In this document: positions 17,343-28,918 of the stretch, piece by piece
Numbering within the stretch: position 1 is the stretch's first letter
Layout: each line of letters begins with the position of its first letter
Source of the DNA: Branchinecta lynchi
Lineage: Eukaryota; Arthropoda; Branchiopoda; Anostraca; Branchinectidae
Direction of reading: 5' to 3'
Length of the DNA stretch: 64,000 bases
Assembly (NCBI GenBank): GCA_023053575.1
Contig: JAKZAP010000013.1
Coordinates: 1,374,001 to 1,438,000, forward strand
Made by a program: the position numbers and the translations under genes
The notes under the pieces: model-generated
Database searches by the model: none
Seen by the model: only the letters and a program-made list of their open reading frames with translations
What the model was told of the DNA's origin: nothing

Positions 17343-19345
17343 CAGAGGTGTTACTGGCCAAAATGTCTGGGGGGGGGAGAGGTATTTACCAACTGGCTGG
17401 CCATTTTTACCGACTGTTTTTGCAGATAAAAAGGACTGTGTTGTTGTTGTCGAACAATCGGCTGGTTTTGAGAAACTACTATTTTTAAGAAAAAATATTG
17501 GCTATTACCTTAAATTACCTTAAATCGCACTTCCAGCGAGATAAGGTGGTGTTAACCTCCTGTAGAGTCTCTCGCTGGTTGGCGGCTTGATTGTGATCGT
17601 TGTTGTAACATCGGCTCACTGGCACTCCAGTGTAGCCGGCATTGATTGGTTGGTAGATGTTGTTGTCACATCGGCTCAATGAAATCCCAGTGCAGCCGAC
17701 ATTCAGCATTTAGCCAGTCCTCGTCCACGACTTTTTTGAAGCCATCCAGTGTGGCAGTGTTGATAGTTTTTTCGGAAAGGCTGTTCCAGAGTGGAACACT
17801 CCGTACAGAGAAAAAACTGTGCCGCTCGCGTCGTTTACAGCTGGTCAGTTGGAGCTTCTTGGTTGGAGCGTCAGCTGGAGCTCCCAGGAATAAATGTCGG
17901 AGTTTAACAGCTTCTTTACCATCAGGACGTTGCCGCGTTCACGTCGATACGAGAGGCTGGGAAGCTTCAGTACCCTCAACCGTTTGTGGTATTCTAGGGC
18001 TTTTAATTGTGGTGACATCTTAGTGGCTCTTCTTTGCACTCCCTCTAGGGCTTTGGCATCCATTTTGTGGTGGGGTGATGCAACAATCATGCCGTACTCA
18101 AGGTGGGGTCTCACAAGCGCAGTATAAAGCTTCTTAATGAGCACAGGCTTCCTAGAGGTGATGGTGCTTTTGACAAGCCCGAGTGCTCTGTTTCCTTTAG
18201 CAACTTGGTGGCGAGTGTGGGGATGAAATTCAAACTGGTTGTCAATTGTGACACCCAGGTCCTTTTCTTCCTCCACACTTTCTAGGTCAATGTGGTTTTT
18301 GGATCCATTCGAAATGGTGTATGTATGTCGAGGGTTCTTAGGTCCAAGGTGAAGTACTTTACACTTCGCAGCATTGAACTCCAAAAGCCACAGAGATGAC
18401 CAGTTGGAAAGAGCATCAAGGTCAGCTTGCAGTTCAGATATTTGTTTGTTGTTGGCAACAGGACCGAAGAGTTTTGAGTTGTCAGCAAAGAGTGTAAGGG
18501 TGTTTTGTACAACAGAGGGACAATCATTTATATAGATGATGAATAACGTTGGCCCAATCTTGGTGCCTTGAGGAACGCCACTCAATACTGGGCTTGGGTC
18601 GGAGAAGGATTGTGAGCCATGACTATTGTAAATCATCACCCTCTGTGTACGTCCAGTCAAGAAAGACTCTATCCATTCTACAACATCAGGATGTAACTGA
18701 TATCTGGACAGTTTATAAAGAAGGTAAGCATGAACAACCTTATTGAATGCCTTGGCCTGGTCAAGCAAAATAAGATCCACTAGAAGCCCCTCATCAATGA
18801 GTTTGGTTACTATGTCATAAGACTGAACAAGATTGGTCTCAACTGACCGACCTTTTCTGAAACCATGCTGTCCTCCATACAATAGTTTATTCTTGTCAAG
18901 GTGGTTGATGATTGCATCATTGATGATTCCTTCCATGACTTTTTGAAGGCACAGATGTAAGACTTATAGGTCGGTAGTTCTGGGCCTGATTTTTTGCCCT
19001 TTCTTGAAGACTGGCATAATGTTGGCTGACTTCCAGTCCAGGCGAGTTTGCTCGCCATGGAGGTCTGAAAAATCTTGGTTAGAGGGTAGGTTATAAATGC
19101 TGCCATTTCCTTAAGGAGTCTTGGATGAATACCATCTGGGCCTTTGGCTTTTGATGTTTCTAGGGTAGTCAAACGTTTCAGTATGTCTTCCATTGAGTTC
19201 TCGTATATTTACGAGAAACCGACTGTTTGAAAACGAATCGACTGTTTCCAAGATAAAAATCAACTGTTTTTACAAAGCATTTTATGGCGACTGCCCATGA
19301 ACATTTTCGGGGGGGGTCCCCCTCCCCCCTAGTCGTGACAACCTG
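17343..19345. mobile_element. hAT-like TIR element split by a LINE
   Basis: 17343-17485 (AGAGGTGTTACTGGCCAAAA, G-run, ACCGACTGTTTTTGCAG) and 19205-19345 (GAAACCGACTGTTTG..., C-run, AGTCGTGACAACCTG) are the two halves of the family seen complete at 26724-27023. The LINE between them explains the gap. No clean target duplication is seen for this copy. Confidence 0.65.
17490..19204 (-). mobile_element. 5'-truncated CR1/L2/Jockey-like LINE with reverse transcriptase
   Basis: Read on the - strand. The N-terminal RT part KAKGPDGIHPRLLKEMA (about 19150-19100) is in one frame. A frameshift near 18940-18990 leads to a 363-codon frame (18936-17845) with HGFRKGRSVETNL, GVPQGTKIGPTLFIIYIND, LFADNSKLFG and the thumb region KKLYTALVRPHLEYG. 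The catalytic box reads FADN, not F/YADD, so the enzyme is probably inactive. Repeats of ATTTAAGGTA at 17510-17526 form the 3' tail. The insertion lies inside a hAT-like element. Confidence 0.85.
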
Positions 19346-19734
19346 CTTAATTGTACAGGGTTCTATTAAAGCTACGAATATAATATATTTTGCGCTGAGC
19401 AGAAATGGTCTGCAGATGCAGAACCTTCTACAATCCTATTTTTCCGCATTCTAGTCGTTTTGAAATTTCCGCGTAAAACGGGGACGCAGAAAGTTGAAAT
19501 CTTCAGCAATGCTGTCAATCAGGGAACCAACTACAGGATTTCTTAGCATTTCAAGCTGTTCTGCAATCCACTGATGCCAGCTCAGCGCAAAAGAGATAAT
19601 ATCGGTATTTGTAAGGAAGCCCTGTATAAGTAAGTCCAGGTGTAGACTTTGGTCAGGAAGCAAGGGCCAGGCAACAATAATAAATTCAGTCAACGGTGAA
19701 TACTGTAGTTTCATTTCTTCTAGCCTATCTACCA

Positions 19735-20068
19735 CAGTTTACCACAAATCCCTGATTTTTGGATACCCTATGCCAAACGCTGGGTATATCTAGCATTTAG
19801 CCTAGCCTATGCCTAACGCTGGATACCCTATGCCAAACGCTGGATACCTGTTGGTAACCTAACCCTGACCTACCTCAATAGAAAGGAGTTCTGATTGGTT
19901 GATTTTTTAGCTTAACTCAAATCATCAATATTTTACTGGGTTACAGTATCCACCACCTGGCATAGTGTATCCAGCGTTAGGCATAGGCTATGCCAAACAA
20001 TGCCAAACGCTAGACATATCCGGCGTTTGGCATAGGGTATCCAAAAATCAGGGATTTGTGGTTGACTG
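19735..20068. mobile_element. hAT-type MITE with perfect 8-bp target duplication
   Basis: A 334-bp element with ends CAGTTTACCACAAATCCC and GGGATTTGTGGTTGACTG and TIRs of about 46 bp (inner 40 bp perfect). It is flanked by ATCTACCA at 19727-19734 and 20069-20076. The interior repeats the TIR-derived phrase TATGCCAAACGC several times. No coding capacity. Confidence 0.93.
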
Positions 20069-20079
20069 ATCTACCATGC

Positions 20080-20280
20080 AGAGCAAAATAACTCTAGAGA
20101 GTAATGCGAAGACCTATCCTTCCCATGCATCAAAAATGGGCATCCATCATAGCGCCGCCGTGGGCCGCCGTGTTGGTGTCAGGTTGGTGTGTGCAGTGGC
20201 GGACATACAAATTCTCGCAAGGATAGGATGCGGTGCAAACATTGAGGATCAAATCAGAGCCAGGCGTGCTCTTTAACGGT
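20080..20280. repeat. Dispersed repeat family H, copy 1
   Basis: GAAGACCTATCCTTCCCATG with AAATGGGC downstream and GCAGTGGCGGAC recurs near 55985-56060 and, more diverged, at 57200-57250. Nature unknown. Confidence 0.6.
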
Positions 20281-20782
20281 CTCTGCTATCAAGGCATTTG
20301 CAAGGCCTTTCACCAAGTGCTTGATCCTTATTGCTCTATTAATGTGCAGTCCTGCTCGTTTGGTTCTAACTGGATGGTGATCACAAGATAGTGTTTCTTT
20401 ATTATCTGCACGTAACACACCAAATACTTACAAAAGTGAAACATATATATATTAAAAGCTGAATGACGCTTTTTACGAAAACACGTTTCCACAGATGGGT
20501 TAGGCCTTCACTTTCACCACTTGTTCTTTTCTGGGCCACCAGGCTCATTGCTGTGGTAAATAAACAATTAGATCATGCAACATAGGCTGATAAATCTAAG
20601 TTCTTTGTATCTCCCTAACAACCCTCCCAGCTGCAGTGAAAGGTTCGGCGTTACCATAGATTCTGATCAGCTCCAACAAAATCAACACTTTTAAAACTTC
20701 AGGTGAGCACCCATTTGCCACTTCTTTCGGCGAGTCTTTAGTCTGCAAATGAGGGCATGTGCTCACTTAAAACATTGTTACA

Positions 20783-22806
20783 CTAAAAATTATATTTACG
20801 TCTTATGTTGGGGCTGTTCGTACGCTGCTTCCTTGGATGGTGTTCTAAGGTTGTATGCAGCGTTTGGGGGGATTGGTGGTATGGCTGGTGTTCGTTGAGA
20901 GGAGAGGAAAGTGGCACGGTTGGATGGCTGAGATGGACAGGCGGCTGAACTAACGGTTCATTCTCCTTTGCTGTAAGTAAAATTTCCAGGAAAAGTTTGA
21001 TTCGTTTGTAACAGAAGAACACGACTTACACAGTTTAGCAGTTACAAATAGAGAGAAAGCGGCAGTAGCCTACCAAGGCCAGAATAACTAAAGTAAGTTG
21101 CATAAGAATATTTTTCAAACTCAGCTTGGATTTGGGTGAAAGTCTTTAAATTTATCCAGTTCCGAGATCCATCTAGCTTTCTGTTTTTCTGTGTAACCAA
21201 GTTGTATTTTGACGATTTCGTCTTCAACGCAGGACATTTCAGGGAGTACACTTCCAAGTGAGAAGTTTGAATCAGTTTCTCTGTGGAGTTTGCCTTTTAT
21301 CTGAAAATTTTTAGAAAAAATGTTGCAGCTAGGAGAAAAATACATAATAAATGTTCCAATATCAAAGTTTCTGATGGTTGATCTGAACTTTTGCTTGGAG
21401 ACGCCACTAGGAGGTGGGCAAGAAATAGTAAGCGAGTCACTCTTAGGGCTTGAAATTAATATCTTGTCTTCTTCAAGTTGTTCTACAGTAAGTCTTTTTA
21501 AGTTGGAAATTTGTCTCTCTCACAATTCATTCACTAATTTATTGTCAGACGTATAAGCTGCAAAGTTACAGTTTGGGAGAATAAGCAGTATAAATTGGGA
21601 AATAACTTGGAACTAAGATAGTATTATGCAATTTTACTGTTTGTGTAAGGTGTCAGTCATTTAGGGAGGCAAACAGTTTATTATCGTTACTGACAGCAAA
21701 ATACTGCGAGCTTGGTATGGAAACTGTAAAATTCTCTTTTCCTGTCTCTAGAACGGTTGGAAAGCGTTTCACGTGGTCAAGTGAGAATGGTTGGGATCTA
21801 TACACAAGTGGCAATAAGCAACTAATGACAACGTTTTTAGGTTTGGGAGACACATGGTTCTGAACAGCTTCATATAAGTGGGAATATCAGATAATGGGAT
21901 GGCCAGGTCATGGTCCGTTAGTTGGTTCTTAATCGAAATTAGGGTTTCTAACAGTTTCTTTGGAGGAAACAACGTAGTAGGTAATTTTTAGGAAGATAGC
22001 AGGATGAAATCATGGAATAAACTTTGAACGACATAATTCAACTGGTAGATCTCGGATAAAGTTTCTGTTACATATCTATCAAGAATAGATGTAGCGATAG
22101 CAACATTTAAGGTGGTACGGTACCCAGTGTTATATTGACAACAGTTTGGGAAATAGTTTGTTGGCAATTTTCTAAGATATTATGTATTTTTCACATACGA
22201 TCCTGATTTTTCTTTTCAGATTCTTCCCGGATGTCATGTAAAACAGTTAGATTTGCTATATGCTGTAATCTCTGATTGCTGGAGTCTACCGTTAAAATTT
22301 TGTTCTGAATATTTTGGATGTCTTTCATGGTTGCTACTCCTGTGATTGCTTTAAGAGTATTTCCAACAAAGTCAAAAGGGGTTGAACGCTTCATTCTGTG
22401 TGTGTACGTGTTATCGGTAAAGATGAAGGAAATTGTGTCAAGATCTTTTCTAATGTACTGAATTTCTCTTAAGAGTAATGCTTCTTTTGTGTCGACGAGA
22501 TTCTTAATTTCTTTCCCAAACGCTCAGATTTTGTCCAGTTGTCCCATATCAGTTGTGGGAGTTCTTTCCAGCTGGAGGTGTACATATTTGAAAGCTATGA
22601 GAGTTAAATCTATACGTAACTTTTTCTTCCAGCGACTTGGTTGTCTTATATGGTTGAGATGTTAATTGTTGTTGCCAAAATCCAATCTCCAGTTTGTATT
22701 ATCATTTCGCCCATGGGGTGGTATAGTAGTCCGTATTTAACGTTGGCTAGGGTCTCGGAGCTGGCTTGGCAAGTCAGAGATACGGCTAATAGTAGGGCAA
22801 ACATCT
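20783..22806 (-). pseudogene. env: Errantivirus/Gypsy-type envelope gene remnant
   Basis: On the - strand an ATG near 22806 begins a signal-peptide-like segment. Further along (22394-22191) a dibasic KR precedes a FDFVGNTLKAITG fusion-peptide-like stretch, as in insect Gypsy env and the related baculovirus F protein family. Segments at 21972-21653 fit the ectodomain, and 21022-20783 fits a membrane-proximal and proline-rich tail region. The pieces lie in different frames with stops between, so the gene is broken. It follows integrase remnants in the order expected of an env-bearing Gypsy element. Confidence 0.6.
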
Positions 22807-22975
22807 AGAAGGAGAAAAAGAAAATGACGCGGTTCCTACGGATTAAATCTCTCTGGTGCTTTCCGTCCTGGCAGACCGTCTTAGCCCTAATCCTGCGAAT
22901 GGATCTAAGCTTATGTCTTGAATCTCGATTGCTGTCTGGTTTCTTAGTGTTCAGTTTGCGGATCTAAAAGCGCTG

Positions 22976-23600
22976 CTAGTTTGTTTTGAATCGCCTGCAT
23001 TTGTTATATACGTCATTCGGACGGTATAGCATGAAATGGTCTCCTACTTTAAAGCTGACTTCACGTACTTTTTTGTCGTATTGGGCTTTAGACTTTTCCC
23101 CAGCTGTCACATTTCTCACTGTCACATTTGTATGTAACAAATGTAACGATCGAAATAGTTCTACGATGTATTCTTGGCATCCGGTAAAATCAGAACGCGG
23201 TTTCAACGCCGTATCTAAAGGAAGTGTGCTTTTGCGACCGAATACAATTTCATAAGGCTGATAGCCCGTAGCAGACTGCACACTTGAATTATGGGCTAAT
23301 TGAACAGCTAGGATCCATTGTTCCCAAGTTGTTCCTCGCCTCGCAACATAATGACTGAGCATTTTTTATACTATTCTTACTCCTGTTTCTGCTAAGTCTG
23401 GATTCGGTCTGTACACCGTAGAAAAGGACTGTTTCACCCCTAACATTGAACATAGCTCTTTCATGATAGAGCTTCGCCAAGATGCGTGTTGATCCGAAAA
23501 AATAATTCGCGGCAAGGAGAAAATTGAAAGGACATTTTTCCATAAAACTTGAGCAAGGTTTGTGGACCCAACGTTCCAAAATTTTAGTAAAAAAAATTCC
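22976..23600 (-). pseudogene. Gypsy-class integrase fragment
   Basis: The - strand frame 23362-22976 encodes LAHNSSVQSATGYQPYEIVFGRKS...LPLD, the part of Ty3/Gypsy integrases after the catalytic Glu, then FKVGDHFMLYRP of the C-terminal domain. Upstream (about 23510-23370) another frame carries core-domain similarity (SDQHASW...YRPNPDL), so a frameshift separates them. Reverse transcriptase, RNase H and gag are absent. No clear LTRs are recognised. Confidence 0.8.
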
Positions 23601-23741
23601 TGAAAACGGCGACAAGCAGCGGCGCGCCGCCGCCAAAAATAAAATCGGCGCGACTTCGAGGTCTACTCCGATTGGTCCTCCAAGAGTCTCTGATTGGTCA
23701 CTTGGACCGAGGTGAGTTTACCAATCTGCTCAGCTCAGGAG

Positions 23742-23776
23742 AATAAGGTAAGGTACCTTGCCTTACCTTACCTTAT
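23742..23776. other. Short perfect hairpin
   Basis: ATAAGGTAAGG and CCTTACCTTAT face each other across a 13-base loop. Possibly the end of a small palindromic element; no function is indicated. Confidence 0.6.
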
Positions 23777-24134
23777 GGGGCCATACTCCTCTCTACCAAA
23801 AAACAGTATAATTAGCAAATAGGACAGAGCACTTTGGGGAGAGGCCTGTGATCTCTTTGGTGAAAACACACGACTAAAAACTAATCAAGCAGCAATAGCT
23901 GCCACCTAGGATCTGGCTAATGTCTGGTTAGGACTAGCCCAGGGGTCTGGTAGGGTCTAGTACGCCCGCACTAAGCTCTTTTCTAAGATACACCTATTCA
24001 AACCTCTGGGGCACGCTGGCAGGGGTGAGCATGGTACTCATGCATAATTGTGCCCCTTATTTCCCAGATAGGTACTAGGGTACAGCACTTGGTACGAGTA
24101 CCATGCTCCACTCACTTTTTTTCTTTTCTTGCAG

Positions 24135-24285
24135 AGACATCAGTAACGGAAATGAAAAATTGCCTGTTGGCTGCATTAATGAGGCGAACAGATGTGCCCC
24201 TCCAAGGGACTTCCTTTACATTACTGGTAATATTCGACACAAAGATCAGGCAGAGATGATAGGTTCTGGATCTGATAATTTAGAA
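24135..24285 (+). CDS. G9a: G9a/EHMT-like H3K9 methyltransferase, pre-SET exon
   Basis: An acceptor TTTCTTTTCTTGCAG precedes 24135 and a donor A|GTAAGT follows 24285. The 50 full codons encode DISNGNEKLPVGCINEANRC, the start of the pre-SET domain as in G9a/GLP (cysteine in VGC, then a variable loop). G9a mono- and dimethylates histone H3 Lys9 in euchromatin. The exon ends on a codon boundary that fits the next exon. Ankyrin-repeat exons expected upstream are not found in the window, so the 5' part either lies elsewhere or this is a shorter relative. Confidence 0.88.
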
Positions 24286-24564
24286 GTAAGTAGCCTACAA
24301 TTTCAGTAATTGAGGTTAGGGGCACTCTGCCATGTATGTTTTATTTTTATTTTCGTATGTTACACAACATATTTTTCTATTATACTTTTGTTGTTGTAGT
24401 TAGACTCCTGTGTTAGCAAGGTTTCGAAGGGTTAGAGATTAGTAATGAATTATTGCAGATTGTAATAGATCTGATACTACTTTATGGGTGGCTCAGATGC
24501 ATGGGGTGGCCCAGTCAACTATTGATAAGTAACTTCTAGCATCTTTTAGATAGGCTATCCCAAT

Positions 24565-26526
24565 CAGGGGCGTTGAAAGGGGGGGGGGGCAACCCCAAAT
24601 TTTTGAGATTCGGTACTATTTTGGGCTGGAGGCCCAAAATTTACTAAAATTGTTCAGAATTTTTCCGATGGCAGAATTGTTCAGTATATTTATGAATGAT
24701 CGGATTCGGTGACTTGCCAGTATTCGGTAGGTATCACGAATTGGGTGAGAGAATCTACTGAATTTTTTGGTAATCTTCAATAAGAACTATTCGGTATATT
24801 TGTGGAGATTCTTTAGTTACACAGAATCCCGAATAAGCTATCGGTCCAGAATTTTTCGGTATCATGATTGCGATTCGGTAATTTATTCGGTGAAATTTTC
24901 AAGATTCGGTAGTTACCACGAATCCCGACTTTTGTTCCAGTGTCGACGAAATCATACCGAATACGAATATTATTCGGTAGGCTTTCGATACCAAAACAAT
25001 TCGTTATAATAGCCGGGATACGGTAGTTATACAGAATCCCGAACATGCTATCGGTCTAAACTTATTCGGCACAATAACTGGGATTCGGTAATTAGCACGA
25101 ACCTCGAAACTCGGAAGAGGTTGAGTGAAGCACTGGTCGCAGACAAAAGGACTGATCTACGATGTCATCGGTAGTCCTTACTTTTATTTTGGATCCCCAA
25201 AAGAAGATATAGCCTAATCGTAAATCTTTCAAAAATTCCGCCTGCGGCGCTTTTTGTAATATTCTCTGTTTTGTAGTAGGGCGCGTCATTTGACTGGGGC
25301 TTTAAGCCAGCTTTAGGATTGGGATTTCGAAACATTGAAAGATAGTTCTGGATAGAAATAGTTAAATTTGGCAGGAAAAAGCTAATTATACGAAAATCTC
25401 GCCTGCGGCGCTCACTTTATGTGAGCATGCGTATTATTGACTAGACTACAGTAGCCGCTGCTGCTGGAACGGCGCTCCACCCGGTTTCTAGAACTTCTTA
25501 AAGTTCAATGGGCACATCAAACTACCCCAATCCCACTCTGTAACAACCTAGGACCAATGGTTACCCCCTAGCTCAGCAGATTTTTCAACAGTTTCCTCTC
25601 TGTGATATTTCAAAGCGTAATTTTTTGGGCCAGTACATACTCAAATTTACTAGCTCGGACAAAGATAAGAGTGATGTTTCTTATAATACTTAGTTGATCT
25701 TTATTTAATGCCTAAATCACCTTGTAGAATTCAGATTTGAATAGGCTATTTGTTTCTGAATGATTTTTGAAGCTAAGTTATTTTTTATAAACTTGTTGCA
25801 TATTCTGGTACATTTTATAAAGCACGTTAGCCAAATTACGACCGAAGAAGAAGTATTCAAGAAAAAGTGGATCGAAGGTTGAAATTATATATGACTAGAA
25901 TATTTTGGAGATTTAACATGTCTTCTAATAATTCCGATTCCCGATTTGCACCCTGCTTTGGTGACATCTCAAATATATCCTTTTCTATCAAGCACTGCCG
26001 GGAGTTTTTGAATTTCCTGCCACGATATCCCAGCTCCTAAGATTTGGATCGCCGAAATGCCAGAGAGGTAGAGACAAGCGATAACAAGAAAACGGCCGAT
26101 TTTCGTAGCGCCTTCTAGAGGAAGTAGGAAATGTTTATTTGTGAAGCATTTAATACAAATTAAATCATTAGAAGTGTCCATTGAGTCTCGGCATTTATTC
26201 CTGATAGAATTTATAAGAGAAAATGTATACCTGCGGCGCTCGATTTAATTTTCTTTAGGTACAATAGATAGAACTCTGTTTCTGAAATCGTACCCGGCAA
26301 TGTATTCTCCGAGTGGGCTTCGCCAAAACGCTGCCTAATAGTTGACCTATCGTCTTTAATGCTGCCCTTTAATGTTACTCTTCCCACGTAAATCTTTCTG
26401 TTCCATAATAAGCTCAGATTCTCAGTTTCTAGGATTCGGTAAAATTTTTGAGAGATTCGCTAAAGAATTTAGCTCTGCCCTCTCCCCCCCCCACCCCCCA
26501 ACGGAAATGCATTTGCGACGCCCCTG
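24565..26526. mobile_element. Large TIR element with internal ATTCGGTA repeats (intron 1 of the methyltransferase)
   Basis: Ends are CAGGGGCGTTG and CGACGCCCCTG, about 1.96 kb apart, each next to a G- or C-run. The first 600 bases hold many iterations of ATTCGGTA, TTACACGAATCCCG and relatives. GCCTGCGGCGCT occurs three times. Flanks ATCCCAAT and ATTCCCAA resemble an 8-bp duplication with an indel. No transposase is recognised. Confidence 0.7.
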
Positions 26527-26723
26527 ATTCCCAACACCTTACCCACTGGAAATGAATTTGAACTGGTATTTTTTTTTAATTTGATTCGGATCATCACTAA
26601 TTTATTGGGTGACGACGATGCTCTGTTGTTTGCCACATCCTAACCAGTGTGGGTATACCCAGCGTGTCGTATCCCATAAAAAAATAAAATCAAGCGTTTA
26701 TTCTAGACTAGCGTGATTCAGGT

Positions 26724-27023
26724 CAGAGGCGTTACTAGCCAAAATGTTTGGGCGGGGGGGGGGGGGGGGGGACAAGGCATTTACCGACTGGCTGGTAAAT
26801 TTTACTGACTGTTTTTGCAGAAAAAACGACTATTTTCAAGAAAAAAACGACAGTTTTGAAAAAACATCGACCGATTTTCAGAAAAACCGACTGTTTTCGT
26901 GAAAAAAATTAATTGTTTTGACGAAAATTCGTGGTGCTTCGCGCCGACGGGGTTATTTTTACCGACTGGCCGACAACATTGGGCGGGGGGGCGTCCCCCC
27001 TCCCCCCAGTCGTGACGCCCCTG
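26724..27023. mobile_element. hAT-type element with near-perfect 8-bp target duplication
   Basis: A 300-bp element with ends CAGAGGCGTTAC and GTCGTGACGCCCCTG, a long G-run and C-run, and four or five CGACTGTTTT repeats inside. Flanks ATTCAGGT and ACTCAGGT differ by one base. It is the complete relative of the split copy at 17343-19345. Confidence 0.85.
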
Positions 27024-27134
27024 ACTCAGGTAGGCATGAAGCAAAATGCCTTCCTCTACAGAGCTCATCTCGAAAAAGTCTTTTCTTTGTAATGTTATAC
27101 ATAATTAGCTGAAGATTTGTGTATTTCTGTTTAG

Positions 27135-27240
27135 TGTGACTGCAAAGACAACTGTGTGGGACGATGCGCCTGCACCAGCATAAGTGCCATTTGTTGGTAT
27201 GACCTAGCCGGACATCTGCTAAAAGAATTTGACTTTTCTG
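27135..27240 (+). CDS. G9a: G9a/EHMT-like methyltransferase, pre-SET zinc exon
   Basis: TTTCTGTTTAG|TG begins and G|GTAAGT ends the exon. It codes CDCKDNCVGRCAC and AICWYDLAGHLLKEFDFS, carrying five cysteines of the triangular zinc cluster. The WYD-x-x-G-x-LL-x-EF segment is specific to the G9a/GLP branch. Phase is 0 at entry and 1 at exit, matching both neighbours. Confidence 0.93.
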
Positions 27241-28198
27241 GTAAGTAAATTGATAATCGGGTGCAGGTATAGCCATAGGACGGGGCCGATGCTTCCAGCT
27301 GCAGCTACAAGAACAGTCGTTTCATGTACTTCACCTCTGTCTTGAGCAGCCTATAACTACAAGCGTTTTCCCTGGGATCAGTTCAGGGGACAATTGATAC
27401 TACTCAGGCAGTTAATGGACGGAAACTTATAACACGATTTAGTGTCCACAGAGTCGTTGAAGACCTCCAAGCCTAGACTCAGTCTGCCAGCAATTTAGCT
27501 CAGACATTTGTATAATGCAAGACTGTGCAGTCGGATGTGCAGGCTGTGCAGCACCATTAAAGAGCGGCGGCGCTTATAATTTTACTTTCGATGAAGCTTA
27601 ATTGTAATTGATTTAAGTTCTAGCATACATATTAAATTCTTCTGTTGTTACACATGTTACCACTTTGGCACCTTTATGGAATTGTTGTCTAGCTCTCATG
27701 TGTAAATATATCATCATGTCATGTCCATTAGTGATATTCGAAAGGGTTTCTGTAGATATGTAAAGTATCTGTGAAAGGTTCTGCCACGGACAAGTAATAA
27801 CAGTCTTTCCAGCACGTATGGAGTAGCACGACCTATACCCGCAGTAGCCTACGGTAGCCTACCTTGTTTCAGCGCATACTCTCTGTAGGGGATTTTTTTA
27901 AATGATGTAGCCTAGATTATTTCGTTCCTATTTAGCCTATGTTCTTTTTTCTTCTTTTCTTTTCTCCTATCTTTCTTGTTTAATTACTCGGTCTCTACCA
28001 AATAAAAATAACAATAATAAAATAATTCAAAAGATTGAGCATCGGCCCCTACAAAAAATATGCAGGCGCTGGATGCGGTAGGGCAGCTTACCAAAGACTT
28101 CTCGGCAAATCAGACAAGAAGCATACGGTATCAGTCATTGGACTGACGCTGTCGTCCAAGGCGTAATACGGTACCTAAAAAAAAGAAGTTAGAGTTTG
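27241..28198. other. Intron sequence without recognised features
   Basis: First part of intron 2 of the methyltransferase. No repeats or genes recognised. Confidence 0.4.
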
Positions 28199-28918
28199 TT
28201 TTTGGGATCCCAAAACGTAACTGGAGGGATACCTATGACATCGTAAAAGCTGTCCGTCTGTCCGTCTGTTAGCACGATAACTCTTGAATGGAGTGAGATA
28301 TTTTGATAAACATGGTGTGAGGACTCTTTGAGTTCATGTTCGTAGATTTGCTCTGTAGCCCTACATTTAGGGGTGGTGGAGGGGGTTCAAATTAAGGGGA
28401 AAACAAACATTTTTAAACAGTTAATGTTATAGTAGATTATGTGGTAAGAAAACATGCTAAACACGAATATGCAAAAAATTTTCTCGTCCGACAAGTAGTT
28501 AGCCCGGAATCCGGCAAAAACCAGAAAGTTGGTTAAAAGTAAAGTTTCATTTGAAGTTGATTAAATGTTCAAATCAGGGGTAAGAAGACATGCTGAACAC
28601 GATGGTGAAAACCATTTTCTCGCGGGACGAGTAGTTTGTCCGGAATCCGGCAAAAAATGGAAAGTTAGTTAAAAGTAAAAGCTTGATTTGAAGTTGATTA
28701 AATGTTCGATTCAGGGGTAAGAAGACATACTGAAAACTTATGTGAAAAGCATTTTCTACCCGGACAACTAATTCGCCCGGGACAATAATTTTTTAACCGT
28801 ACATATAATTCGTCCGGAATCTGGTTGTAATCGTTATTTTTTTTAGAAGCTAAAGTTTATTTGAAATTAATTAGATGTTCTTCACAGGGATAAGGAGATA
28901 CCGTACGCTGTTTTCGCG
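28199..28918 (+). mobile_element. HINE-like family A, right-truncated copy
   Basis: Starts TTTTTGGGATCCCAAAACGT with a short (GTCY)n tract and four diverged 137-bp units. It stops near 28918 without the CTTGTT end. Confidence 0.75.

Noticed and set aside
17845..18936. Host gene of 363 codons
   Set aside because: Clear LINE reverse transcriptase with a 3' tail and a frameshifted upstream part; not a host gene.
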